A DNA stretch of 64,000 bases from Clostridiales bacterium GWF2_38_85 (lineage in GTDB: Bacteria > Bacillota > Clostridia > Oscillospirales > CAG-382). Shown here piece by piece: positions 1 to 7,898 of this stretch. The stretch's first letter is position 1, and every line of letters begins with the position of its first letter. The notes under the pieces were generated by a model that was given only the letters and a program-made list of their open reading frames with translations, made no database searches and had not been told where the DNA came from. The stretch covers positions 1-64,000 of the forward strand of contig MGOY01000031.1 of NCBI GenBank assembly GCA_001797275.1. The letters run 5' to 3'. Made by a program: the position numbers and the translations under genes.

Positions 1-1
1 C

Positions 2-1012
2 AGAGGAGCATCGACTACCCTTTACTATTATTACGACGATGCAGGCTCAGTAACCGGATTTACTTACAACGGAACGAACTATTATTACGGTAAGAATATA
101 CAAAGCAATGTTAAGTATATCTACAATACCAGCGGAACGGTTGTTGTTGAATACGCCTACGATGCATGGGGTGATCTTGTATCGATTTCCGGCTCACTTT
201 ACAACACTGTCGGCAGCATAAATCCCTTCCGTTACCGTAGCTACTACTACGACACCGAAACCGGTTTCTACTACCTCAACAGTAGATACTACGATCCAAA
301 TACAGGCAGGTTTATAAACGCGGATGGCATAATTGGAGCTAACCAGGATTTATTGAGCGGAAACTTGTTCACTTATTGTTCAAATAATCCGGTGATGTTT
401 TGTGATCCAAGTGGGAGATGTTGCTATGGTACTTGTGTAGATATAGATCATGATGGGATTGGAGATTCGGTAGATCCTGATCATTCTAAAGATAATAGTA
501 AAGATAAAAATAATGATGGTAAAGATGATCTATATGGGACACCTATAGATAATTCAAATACAGCTGTAAATGAAGCCACCTCTGGTGGTGCTGATAGAAG
601 TTTCATTCAAAAATTAGCAGATTTTTTTAGAATTTTTTATGATAATTCTGGTAGCTCAAGTGGTGGTAATAATTCAAGTTCTAAATCAGTTAATGCTTCA
701 GTTCAGTATAAAGGTGAATCAACAACAGTATATAGAGGCGGTGATTCATTTGAAATAAAATCTAATTAAGTTAAAGTTGATCAAAACGGATTTATTCAAA
801 CTAAGCATGGAGTTTCTGTGAATGTTAATCCTCAAAATGTAATTAAACATGGTGCTCCCAATGAAATAATATATATACCAAAAGGATTAACAATTATCCA
901 AAGAGGTGTCAGATTAGAACATTATGAAATTGTACCTACTTATCCAATGGATTTATATACATTTCAAAGTTTACTGAATCAAATAATAACTGTACCTATT
1001 TATTATTACTAA
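2..1012 (+). pseudogene. Rhs-family C-terminal cassette with toxin tip, split by an in-frame stop
   Basis: The gene enters from the left edge, so its N-terminus is missing. The visible part is the end of an Rhs/YD-repeat shell with the RHS-core hallmark (NPFRYRSYYYD, YYLNSRYYDPNTGRF, then NPVMFCDPSG near 390-413). After DPSG the sequence becomes variable, as expected for a polymorphic toxin tip: an Asp/Asn/Lys-rich linker, then a compact domain beginning VYRGGDSFEIKSN. A TAA at 767-769 stops translation, but the same frame stays open to 1012 and continues without a gap in sense (VKVDQNGFIQTKHGVSVNVN..., RLEHYEIVP). I infer one original toxin domain of about 100 residues interrupted by a nonsense mutation, probably GAA to TAA. 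Codon 818 has no ribosome binding site, so separate translation of the downstream part is unlikely. Rhs tips normally act as secreted or contact-delivered toxins; this one is probably dead. Confidence 0.8.
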
Positions 1013-1046
1013 AACAGATAATTAAATTAAGGTCCATTAATGAAAA

Positions 1047-1078
1047 TTCAGTATTCGAGAAATTTCTCGAATACTGAA
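1047..1078. repeat. Perfect 32-nt palindrome (16-bp arms, no loop)
   Basis: The left half TTCAGTATTCGAGAAA is followed immediately by its exact reverse complement. It sits between the broken toxin tip and the next small gene, and lies inside the frame only if that gene starts at 1040. It could be a terminator-like hairpin, an operator, or a recombination scar from cassette exchange. Confidence 0.7.
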
Positions 1079-1117
1079 ATATCATTAAATTCTAAAATAA
1101 TTTTGGAGAAAATTAGT

Positions 1118-1450
1118 ATGAATAATATTAAAATTTATTTTGAAGATGACACTGAAAATGCAGAAGATTTAGCGATTAATAAAGGCTATAGACATGATGT
1201 TTATGTAAAAATTAATAATGATATATATAATGTAAGAGTATATAGTTTAATAAGATTACAGCAAGATTTTATCACCGATATTACTCAGCTGGGTTATTTT
1301 GCCGTTGAGCCGAATCTTATACTTGTTAATGATGTTAATAGAAAAGAAATAATAGAAACAATTAATAAAATTCATAAGAATTTTGCATATTTTAAAGATA
1401 TAAAACCTGTAGAATACATTTTAGAAAATAAATTAAAACAGATACAATAA
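1118..1450 (+). CDS. Candidate immunity protein of the first Rhs cassette (unknown family)
   Basis: I do not recognise the family. The chosen start gives 110 residues beginning MNNIKIYFEDD; an upstream ATG at 1040 is also open in frame but lies before a perfect palindrome and lacks a ribosome binding site, whereas GGAG at 1105-1108 sits 9 nt before the ATG at 1118. The protein is soluble, acidic at the start and has no signal peptide or membrane segment. A small gene directly downstream of an Rhs tip is the standard place for the cognate immunity gene, which binds and neutralises the toxin in the cytoplasm. The role is inferred from position only. Codon use is very AT-rich compared with the Rhs core, as is usual for exchanged tip-immunity pairs. 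Confidence 0.55.
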   Translation: MNNIKIYFEDDTENAEDLAINKGYRHDVYVKINNDIYNVRVYSLIRLQQDFITDITQLGYFAVEPNLILVNDVNRKEIIETINKIHKNFAYFKDIKPVEYILENKLKQIQ

Positions 1451-1471
1451 GATAAATGTAAAATATAAGGG

Positions 1472-1550
1472 TCTGCATCAATAAATTGGGGCGAAGAAAC
1501 CCTGAGAAACTTCATGGAATCCGGAGCAGCGCTTAAGCTGCTTCGGATGG
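1472..1550 (+). repeat. Cassette-junction repeat, copy 1 (with stem-loop 1519-1548)
   Basis: This stretch is shared, with substitutions, with 3534-3610. Common blocks are TCTGnnTCAATAA, GAAGAAACCCTG/AAAGAAACCCTG and the stem-loop ATCCGGAGCAG...CTGCTTCGGAT. Both copies stand exactly where an immunity gene ends and the next displaced Rhs core begins, so they mark cassette boundaries. Confidence 0.7.
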
Positions 1551-1554
1551 TCAT

Positions 1555-3249
1555 TTGTGCAAAATCAACAGCAGCATCGGCAAGTTAGTCCGTGCAAGAG
1601 AGATGAGCGGTACCACAAAGAAGCTGGGCGTCCAAAACATATATGACAGCTTCGGCAGAATATCTCAGTCAAGCTATGATATCGGAAGCGTAGCTCATGA
1701 GTATTCGGTAACCTACAGAGATGACTCCGGTATTGTCAGCAGCTTCAGTATGACGATAACGGAAACATCACCAAAATCTATTATAACAGTGTTCTTAAGC
1801 CGTCGTATGAATACGATGAATGTAACCAGCTTACACGCGAAAATAATGTTTATGCGAACAAGAGTTATACCTATACCTACGATTTAGCCGGAAATATAAC
1901 TTACAAGCGCACCTATGCATACACAACAGGAACACTCGGCTCTGTTCAGTCGACCATATCCTACGGCTACAACAATGCTAATTGGGGTGACCTGCTCACA
2001 AGCAACAACGGCAACACAGTATCATATGATGCTATCGGCAACCCTACAACATATTGGGTAGGGTATAACGATTATTATATGAGCTGGACCGGCAGGCAAT
2101 TGGATTCGGTCGATATAATGGGGATTTACTATGTCGATTATACTTATAATGCTTCCGGAATAAGAACAAGCAAGAACTGCAACGGTACAATTTATAATTA
2201 TACGCTTGACGGCTCGAAAATCCTTAAGGAGACCAGAGGAGCATCGACCACATTATATTATTACTATGATGAAAGCGGTTCAGTAATTGGTTTCAAATAT
2301 AACGGAACGAATTATTATTACGGCAAGAACATACAAGGTGATGTTAAGTACATTTACAACACCAGCGGAACGGTTGTTGTTGAATATGCCTACGATGCAT
2401 GGGGTGATCTTGTATCGATTTCCGGCTCACTTTACAACACTGTCGGCAGCATAAATCCCTTCCGCTACCGCAGTTATTACTATGATTCTGAAACAAGTCT
2501 GTACTATCTAAACAGCAGATACTACGATCCAAATACAGGCAGGTTTATAAACGCGGATGGAGAGCTTATCGGAAGCAAAAATTTAATGACTAATCTATTT
2601 ATGTATTGTAATAATAATCCAATAATGCTTTCGGATTCAGATGGGAATAGAGCAGTTTACACAGTAGTAAATGATGGATATGGCAATGGCGGTGCAGATT
2701 ATTATCGAATATACATAGATAGAAGTAAATCTATGATACAATCTGTTTTATTAAATAGCAAAAATCGTGCTTTTAATGTAAGGAATAAATCTAAAGGTTC
2801 TGTAGGCCCTAGAATAACACAACAACCAGAACCCCTACCACCCAGTAATAGGTTTATCACCAGGTTTATCACCAGGTTTATCACCAGGTTTATCACCAGG
2901 TTTATCACCAGGTTTATCACCAGGTGCATCTATCAAAACTAATAAATCATTCTTTGAGGTAAAATGGCATGTATTTTATAATGATTATTATATGTCAAAT
3001 GATTATGGTAAAATATTACTTGACTATTTAAAAACACCTAGTAGAATTATTGCAGGAGCAGCTATTGCAAGTGATGGTGTTGCTTTGTTAGCAAAACACC
3101 CATATGTTGGAATTGTAGGATTTGCTTTAACTATCTCAACCTTTCATTTTAATTGTTTTTTGGAAGATTTAAAAGATGCATATGATACTGGGAAGAATAT
3201 TAAAATAACATTATTACCATATAACATTTATTTTATATCTACATATTAA
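1555..3249 (+). pseudogene. Second Rhs cassette: core plus distinct tip, two frameshifts
   Basis: The cassette contains YD repeats (DSFGRISQSSYD, YEYDECNQLT, YTYDLAGNIT) and an RHS core (NPFRYRSYYYD, RYYDPNTGRFINADGE, NNNPIMLSDSDGN). It is read in three frames: the first part to about 1745, the core from about 1746, and the end of the tip in the frame that closes at 3249. The second shift lies just before six exact 12-bp repeats at 2851-2922; in the core frame they read Arg-Phe-Ile-Thr and soon stop at 2942, whereas in the following frame they read Pro-Gly-Leu-Ser and continue into KTNKSFFEVKWHVFYNDYYM and on to 3249. I infer a decayed orphan cassette with a Pro-Gly linker before the tip. The toxin activity of the tip is not recognisable. 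Confidence 0.75.
2851..2922. repeat. Six exact 12-bp tandem repeats (GGTTTATCACCA)
   Basis: The unit is a multiple of three, so copy-number change would not alter the frame. In the tip frame it encodes a (Gly-Leu-Ser-Pro)n linker between the Rhs core and the toxin tip. The perfect identity of the copies suggests recent slippage. Confidence 0.9.
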
Positions 3250-3267
3250 AAGAATAAGGAGCTTGAA

Positions 3268-3450
3268 ATGAATAAAAATAATAAGATTCGTATCATTCAA
3301 ACAATTTCTATGTTGCTTATAATGCTTACATTAGTTTTTGTTATTATGGATTTTGATATTACTAAACTATTTATATTTCGTATATGGGAAGTTATTATAA
3401 GTATAATTAATTTAATAGTACTCGTGGTTGCGAGCATAAAAAATAAATAA
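3268..3450 (+). CDS. Small two-helix membrane protein, candidate immunity protein
   Basis: A 60-residue protein with a good ribosome binding site (AAGGAG, 6 nt before the ATG). After a short basic N-terminus it has two hydrophobic segments, about residues 10-27 and 39-57, separated by a polar turn (DFDITKLF), and a Lys-rich end. That is a hairpin membrane protein. It lies between the second Rhs tip and the next displaced core, the usual immunity position, and small membrane proteins commonly serve as immunity factors against membrane-active tips. That role is inferred; no family is recognised. Confidence 0.5.
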   Translation: MNKNNKIRIIQTISMLLIMLTLVFVIMDFDITKLFIFRIWEVIISIINLIVLVVASIKNK

Positions 3451-3499
3451 AGACAAGTTATATACGAGGAAATAATAAAGCAATTACAGCCATTGAAAA

Positions 3500-3528
3500 T
3501 TTATATCCAAACAAAAATTGGATATAAA
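3500..3528 (+). terminator. Stem-loop after the second cassette
   Basis: TTTATATCCAA and TTGGATATAAA form an 11-bp stem with a 7-nt loop, without a clear T-tract, directly before the second junction repeat. Confidence 0.5.
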
Positions 3529-3533
3529 TTGGC

Positions 3534-3610
3534 TCTGTGTCAATAATTAGGTTAAAGAAACCCTGGATGAATTTTTATGAATCCGGAGCAGTGCTCAAGC
3601 TGCTTCGGAT
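3534..3610 (+). repeat. Cassette-junction repeat, copy 2 (with stem-loop 3581-3610)
   Basis: This is the counterpart of 1472-1550. The stem ATCCGGAGCAG / CTGCTTCGGAT is unchanged while the loop differs (TGCTCAAG against CGCTTAAG), which suggests that the stem is the conserved part. Confidence 0.7.
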
Positions 3611-3623
3611 TAGCAATTATTGC

Positions 3624-4313
3624 GACATCAACGGCAACACAGTATCATATGATGCTATAGGAAATCCGACAACATATTGGGTAGGGTATAACGATTATTA
3701 TATGAGCTGGACCGGGCGCCAGCTTGATTCGGTCAATATTATGGGTATGGATAATACCACCTATACCTATAATGAATCCGGTATCAGAACATCAAAGAAC
3801 AGAAACGGCACGGTTTACAGCTACACCCTCGACGGTTCAAAAATACTCAAAGAGACCAGAACGGGTAATGAAAATGCTACCTTATACTATTATTATGATG
3901 ATACAGGTTCAGTAACTGGTTTTACCCACAACGGAACGAACTATTATTACGGCAAGAATATACAAGGCGATGTTAAGTATATCTACGATACCAACGGAAC
4001 GGTTGTAGTTGAATACTGTTACGATGCTTGGGGGAATATAATCAGCGTCACAGGCTCGCTTGCTTCGACAATCGGTGTAATCAACCCCTTCCGTTATCGC
4101 AGCTACTACTACGACAGCGAGACAGGTTTCTACTACCTCAACAGCAGATACTACGATCCACAGGTTGGTAGGTTTATTAATGCGGACGGACTTCTTGGGG
4201 CTAACCAAGATTTAGCTGGATATAATCTATTTGCATACTGCAGTAACAATCCGGTGTTATGTTTTTTACGAGGTATAAACGAAAATATTGTAAACAGTAA
4301 CAAATCGGTATAA
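3624..4313 (+). pseudogene. Third Rhs core, truncated without a tip
   Basis: An open frame runs from about 3537, but Rhs homology begins only at INGNTVSYDAIGNP (about 3627) and there is no ribosome binding site, so this is a displaced fragment rather than a full gene. It contains the YD repeats, GKNIQGDVKYIYDTNG and the RHS core (INPFRYRSYYYDSETGFYYL), then NADGLLGANQDLAGYNLFAY, matching the first cassette. After CSNNPV it departs from the usual D-x-S/D-G and ends after about 20 residues, directly in a terminator. It looks like the last cassette of the array, which has lost its toxin. The main full-length rhs gene must lie upstream of the window. Confidence 0.7.
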
Positions 4314-4352
4314 AACGACCACATCCAAATTTTTGAGGAACGTGGTCGTTTT
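4312..4352 (+). terminator. Rho-independent terminator closing the Rhs array
   Basis: AAAACGACCAC and GTGGTCGTTTT form an 11-bp perfect stem overlapping the stop codon of the third Rhs fragment. It is A- and T-flanked, so it could work in both directions. Confidence 0.8.
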
Positions 4353-4473
4353 CTTCAATTCGAAATTTATAAAGAATGAGTATCAACCATTTCATGTATT
4401 ATGGGTTATATGCCGGCGAAATCATTAGTTAAAATCAGCACATGTGATACGATGCATACAAATATTGTTTCTG

Positions 4474-5394
4474 CTATTTATCGACGCTGCGTACATCGAC
4501 TTTAAGGTTAACAATATCTGCTGACTTCTTTTTTACCCAATCACAAAACATTTCTTGTGAAAATGCTGTGTCTCCAAATATTGCTGTGTCCGGTTTCAAA
4601 ATGATCTTTGTTCCCGAAGTGCGAACCGAATCACTTATATAAAGGTCATGCTGGGCAATGCCGCGAATATAGTCTTGTTGAAATTGATTGCCGCCCCTGT
4701 TGACGGTAACATGCAAGATTTCACAGAAAGAATTAACGGTTTGCAAGCCTGCCTGACAAAGGTCGCCCATTTGGCTGTATTCCGCATTGCTTATCGGACT
4801 TCCGGCCAATATTTTATCTAATACAGCCTTGCTTGCATGCAAATCTTTGGACAAAGGCAAACCCCTTCCATTATCGCTGATTTTTATCCTACAACCTGGC
4901 AAAAGTGCGACTTCTATTTTAGTGCAGTATCCGGCTTTGGCCTCTTCAAGAGATTGTTCCAGAAATTCAAAAACAAGTTGGTGCATATTGTGCTGTAGAT
5001 CCCTTACGTTCATTGTTTTCATATTAATCCTCCTATTAATAATTGTTGGTACAACATACACAGGCACCATGTAAGAAGTGAGATGCTTCCTGACGGTACT
5101 GGGCGTTGAACCGAAAAGTTGTGTAAAGGCGCGTGTAAATCCTTCGTGTGAGTCAAATGCATACAAAAGCGCCACATCAAGAACCTTATGCCCTTTCAGT
5201 AGCGAAACGATCGCATATTGCAATTTGCGAATCCGAATATAACCGGTAACCGGCATCCCCATTGCTTCAGAAAATAGCCTGCTAAAATAAAAGGGGCTGT
5301 ATCCGGCTATTTCCGACAGATCGCATAAATTGATTTTCTCATAGATATGGGCATCAACATAAGCCAATACCTTCTCCAATATGTCACTATTCAT
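4474..5394 (-). CDS. AraC-type HTH regulator fused to a degenerate GyrB-like ATPase domain
   Basis: The start chosen is the ATG at 5394 (MNSDILEKVLAY), 7 nt after AGGAG; upstream codons overlap the ribosome binding site. Residues 1 to ~100 form a double AraC helix-turn-helix (DLSEIAGYSPFYFSRLFSEAMG, then DVALLYAFDSHEGFTRAF). Residues ~125-306 follow the GyrB/ParE GHKL ATPase in order: HQLVFEFLEQSLEEAKAGYC (compare E-x-V-D-N-S-I-D-E-A-x-A-G-Y-C), ISDNGRGLP, AGLQTVNSFCEILHVTVNR and TSGTKIILKPD. The catalytic Glu is kept, but the Mg-binding Asn of the N-box is Gln and the glycine-rich lid reads GDLCQAG, so ATP hydrolysis may be weak or absent. It lacks the transducer, TOPRIM and DNA-gate parts of a gyrase. 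Function inferred: a transcription regulator sensing a nucleotide or a gyrase-directed ligand. Confidence 0.85.
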   Translation of the reverse strand: MNSDILEKVLAYVDAHIYEKINLCDLSEIAGYSPFYFSRLFSEAMGMPVTGYIRIRKLQYAIVSLLKGHKVLDVALLYAFDSHEGFTRAFTQLFGSTPSTVRKHLTSYMVPVYVVPTIINRRINMKTMNVRDLQHNMHQLVFEFLEQSLEEAKAGYCTKIEVALLPGCRIKISDNGRGLPLSKDLHASKAVLDKILAGSPISNAEYSQMGDLCQAGLQTVNSFCEILHVTVNRGGNQFQQDYIRGIAQHDLYISDSVRTSGTKIILKPDTAIFGDTAFSQEMFCDWVKKKSADIVNLKVDVRSVDK

Positions 5395-5584
5395 ACACAT
5401 TCTCCTCACTGTGTCAACAAAGTTGCTGCCGGCAATGTAGTTATTATATCACTGATTACATCTGCGTTCTTGACTTCATATATTACAAATTGACGTTTCC
5501 AGCTTCATATACCCAATTAATTTCCTTTGATGTGTTTCTTCTGATAACTTCCCCAACATATGCCCCATACATCATTGACATAGA

Positions 5585-5800
5585 TCAGACCTGCTCTTCT
5601 GGGGGCATTTGTTTCTTCATTTTCTTAATGAAATTCTTAATGGCACTACCCTTTAGATCAGAATGATAAAGCTCCAATATACTTTCAATATCCGTTATAC
5701 TCTTTTCATAAAAATCTAATTTCTTTGAAAAACTTTTCCCATCCTCAACTGCTTTCTGAGCCATTTCCTGTATATAGCTTTGAACTTTATCCGTATACAA
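5585..5800 (-). CDS. Small helical hypothetical protein
   Basis: 71 residues starting at TTG with AAAGG five bases upstream. The sequence is strongly helical and charged (VQSYIQEMAQKAVEDGKS, DFYEKSITDIESILELYH) and ends in a Lys-rich helix followed by PPEEQV. There is no signal peptide, cysteine or membrane segment, and the family is not recognised. It stands alone between the AraC-type gene and a long AT-rich gap and could also be the tail of an older gene. Confidence 0.45.
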   Translation of the reverse strand: MYTDKVQSYIQEMAQKAVEDGKSFSKKLDFYEKSITDIESILELYHSDLKGSAIKNFIKKMKKQMPPEEQV

Positions 5801-6211
5801 TTCCCCCTTTATTCAATGAATATGTGTTAACACGCCCACGGATGGGCGCTAAAAATGTGTTCGATTTCAGCTAATTCTTAACTTTCGAATTTCGTCTAAG
5901 AACAAGATATTGTAACTTAGATGAAAATTATTCGCGTAGGCACCTTATGAGAGAATTGTATTATTTATCCATCGTTACGTCAAGTTGTGTATGTTCCTTA
6001 CTGGAATTTAAACATTGTAAATAAATTTTGTTTTAATCGTTAATTACCACTTTATGCAAACTGTAACTAATAGACAATAAGTTCGCAGTATATTACTACC
6101 ACGAGCTATCTTATATTCTCTACGTTAACAAAAAAACACTAACATTCAATCCCTTTTGTGTAATAAGTATTGAAGCACATAATATAAACTTCTCATTAAA
6201 TGGCGCAAATT
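5801..6211. other. AT-rich gap without a recognisable gene
   Basis: Only short inverted repeats are visible: the palindrome GTGTTAACAC near 5824 and a stem CGCCCA / TGGGCG at 5833-5848 with a CGGA loop. No open frame with a ribosome binding site was found. Confidence 0.5.
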
Positions 6212-6600
6212 TTAATCATCAAGCCATGCTCGAAATTCCTCCAGAGTTATACTGCCTTTCAAACACAACTCCCGTTTCTCTCTCGCTTTTTCTGCCCATT
6301 CGTAAAAAGCTTCCTTCGTTATTTTTCCGTACTTAATCCATGCAAACCGTTTCTTGTAGGCTTTACTGTACGCTTTCAAAGCAGGATTTTCCGCTTTCTT
6401 TTTCGAAGTGCCCCCATCTCCTTACAGGCGCGTCCGGCGCTGTCAAAGGGTCTGTCACAGTATTCTGTATTGATGTGTCCGGTCAGGGCAAAGTATTTAC
6501 CGCAGTTTTTGCAGACACGGAAGCGTTGTTCCCTCTTCACGCATTCCCGCACAAAAAAGTCGATGATATCATAAATGTCCTCAGGACTTCGGTAAAGGTC
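6212..6600 (-). pseudogene. DUF6076-like protein, C-terminal remnant with a frameshift
   Basis: Reading the minus strand gives, in one frame, LYRSPEDIYDIIDFFVREC then FRVCKNCGKYFALTGH, TEYCDR and GRACKEMGA. After a shift near 6400 a second frame gives AENPALKAYSKAYKKRF, WIKYGKITKEAFYEWAEKAR and GSITLEEFRAWLDD, then a stop. The Cys pairs (C-x2-C, then C and C) and the following helical tail match the C-terminal half of DUF6076-type hypothetical proteins of Clostridia as I remember them. The N-terminal part is missing: the adjacent bases belong to an IS3-type transposase whose last codons run straight into this fragment, so insertion of the element probably destroyed the gene. Naming of the family is from memory. 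Confidence 0.6.
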
Positions 6601-6602
6601 TT

Positions 6603-7516
6603 TTTGTCAATTACTTCAAAGCTCATGGGCTGGGGCTGGAACTGAAATGTGTTTAGTCTGTCCCTGCTCTTTTCGTTGTAATAGACCATTATGTATCTGA
6701 AAATTATTGATTTTACTTGTTCCATCGGTAAACGATGCGTTGGTATCCGGTACAACTTTTCCTTTTTCAGCGTGGCGAAAAAGCGCTCCATCCGGGCATT
6801 GTCATAACATTTTCCCGTACCATTCATTCTTTGTTTGATGCCAAGTTCATTCAGCCTGTCCCTGAAAGCTCCGCTGGTATATTGGCTGCCGCGGTCGCTG
6901 TGAAGTATCGCACCGCTCAATCCATAACTGTGCGATACGGCATTTAATGTTGAGATAACAAGCTCTTATCGCATATTGTCAGCCATATTCAGAGCAATAA
7001 TTTTGCCGTTAAAGAAGTCCATTATTGGAGATACATACAGTTTACCGTCTGTGCATTGAATCTCGGTTATGTCTGTCAACAGCTTTCGGCACGGTTTGTC
7101 TGCCGTAAAATCACCTTGCAGCAGGTTCTCTGCCTTCTGCGCTTCTCTGTCGGCCTTTGTTATGCCGTTCGGACGACGCTTTTTCTCGTGCAGCCAGCCG
7201 TTTTCGCGCATAATAGCTTGATTTCCCGAAGTCCGGCTGCATGTCCGTTTTGTTTCAGTGCAAGCTGCATCCGTGGTGTACCGTAATTATCGTTGTCGGG
7301 ATGAGAGTTTAATATATGCCTGATTTCGACCAAAAGAAGCTCATCCCGTTTTGGCATGGCAAGCATTTTAAGCCAGCGATAATAGCCTGATTCGGTTACT
7401 TCAAGTACAGTACACATTTCGTTTACATACCATTTACCGATATGCTCTTTTATAAATCGATAACGCTGGCTTGTCTTTACTTCTTCTGGTCTTAGCCCGC
7501 GACTCGCGGGAAACAA
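6603..7516 (-). pseudogene. IS3-family transposase OrfB, frameshift plus nonsense
   Basis: The N-terminal part has the helix-turn-helix and YGTPR motif typical of OrfB (ESGYYRWLKM, NYGTPRMQLALKQNG). The integrase core keeps all three catalytic acidic residues: Asp in LLTDITEIQ, Asp in ILHSDRGSQYTS and Glu in NARMERFFATLKKE. A frameshift near 7205 separates REIKLL from MRENGWLHEKK, and an in-frame TAA at 6966-6968 separates NMADNMR from ELVISTLNAVSHS. The enzyme would have mobilised the element through DDE strand transfer but cannot be made intact. Confidence 0.85.
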
Positions 7517-7529
7517 AAAAACCTAGGGC

Positions 7530-7782
7530 TTCTTTCAGTATCGCGTTTGCTCTTTTCAGCTTAGCGTTTTCCTTTTCAAGTTCCACTTCACGCTGCTTCT
7601 GCGGATCTGCAGCTCTGATATGTCCGCTGCCGACATGAACCTGTCCGTCGTAATTCTTGCGTTTTTTGACGCCAGTCGGACAATGTGTAATACGGAATGC
7701 CTAATTGCTGCGAAGCCTTCTTTAATCCGATCTCATCGGACAGCTTTACTGCTTCTTCTTTGAATTCTTTGTCGTAAACCAT
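7530..7782 (-). pseudogene. IS3-family OrfA, frameshifted
   Basis: The start MVYDKEFKEEAVKLSDEIG and the helix GLKKASQQLGIPYYTLSDW are a standard IS3 OrfA DNA-binding helix-turn-helix. After SDWRQK the annotated frame degrades, while the neighbouring frame gives the expected leucine-zipper tail (QREVELEKENAKLKRANAI, LKEALGFF), so one indel, next to an A6 run near 7660, has broken it. Normally a -1 shift at the end of OrfA makes the OrfAB transposase; the T7 run near 7519-7525 in this strand context may be a relic of that site. Confidence 0.8.
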
Positions 7783-7898
7783 TTCTTTCCCTCGCTTTGT
7801 TTCATTTTATTATATCAAACTTTAGTGAGTTCGTCGACTGTATTTTTATGATACCTCTCCAGCTTCGGCGAGTTCCTTATGGCGAAGGGGGTAAAGCC

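Larger units (their letters stand above)
6600..7830 (-). mobile_element. Degenerate IS3-family insertion sequence
   Basis: OrfA and OrfB of an IS3-group element lie in order on the minus strand, both broken. The ends are approximate: the left end falls where the transposase runs into the DUF6076-like fragment (about 6600), and the right end lies upstream of OrfA near 7790-7830. I could not identify convincing terminal inverted repeats or a target duplication, so the boundaries are uncertain by about 40 nt. Confidence 0.75.

Noticed and set aside
2851-2922. Short regular repeats as a CRISPR array
   Set aside because: Units are 12 bp, contiguous and without spacers; they encode a protein linker.
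3909-4208. 99-residue minus-strand frame inside the third Rhs core
   Set aside because: It is the shadow of the Rhs coding strand, with no ribosome binding site and no family match.
6200-6645. Plus-strand frames in the IS/DUF6076 region
   Set aside because: The opposite strand carries the recognisable Cys motifs and transposase sequence.
6600-7840. Defined terminal inverted repeats for the IS3 element
   Set aside because: Candidate ends show only weak similarity, so no exact ends or target duplication are claimed.
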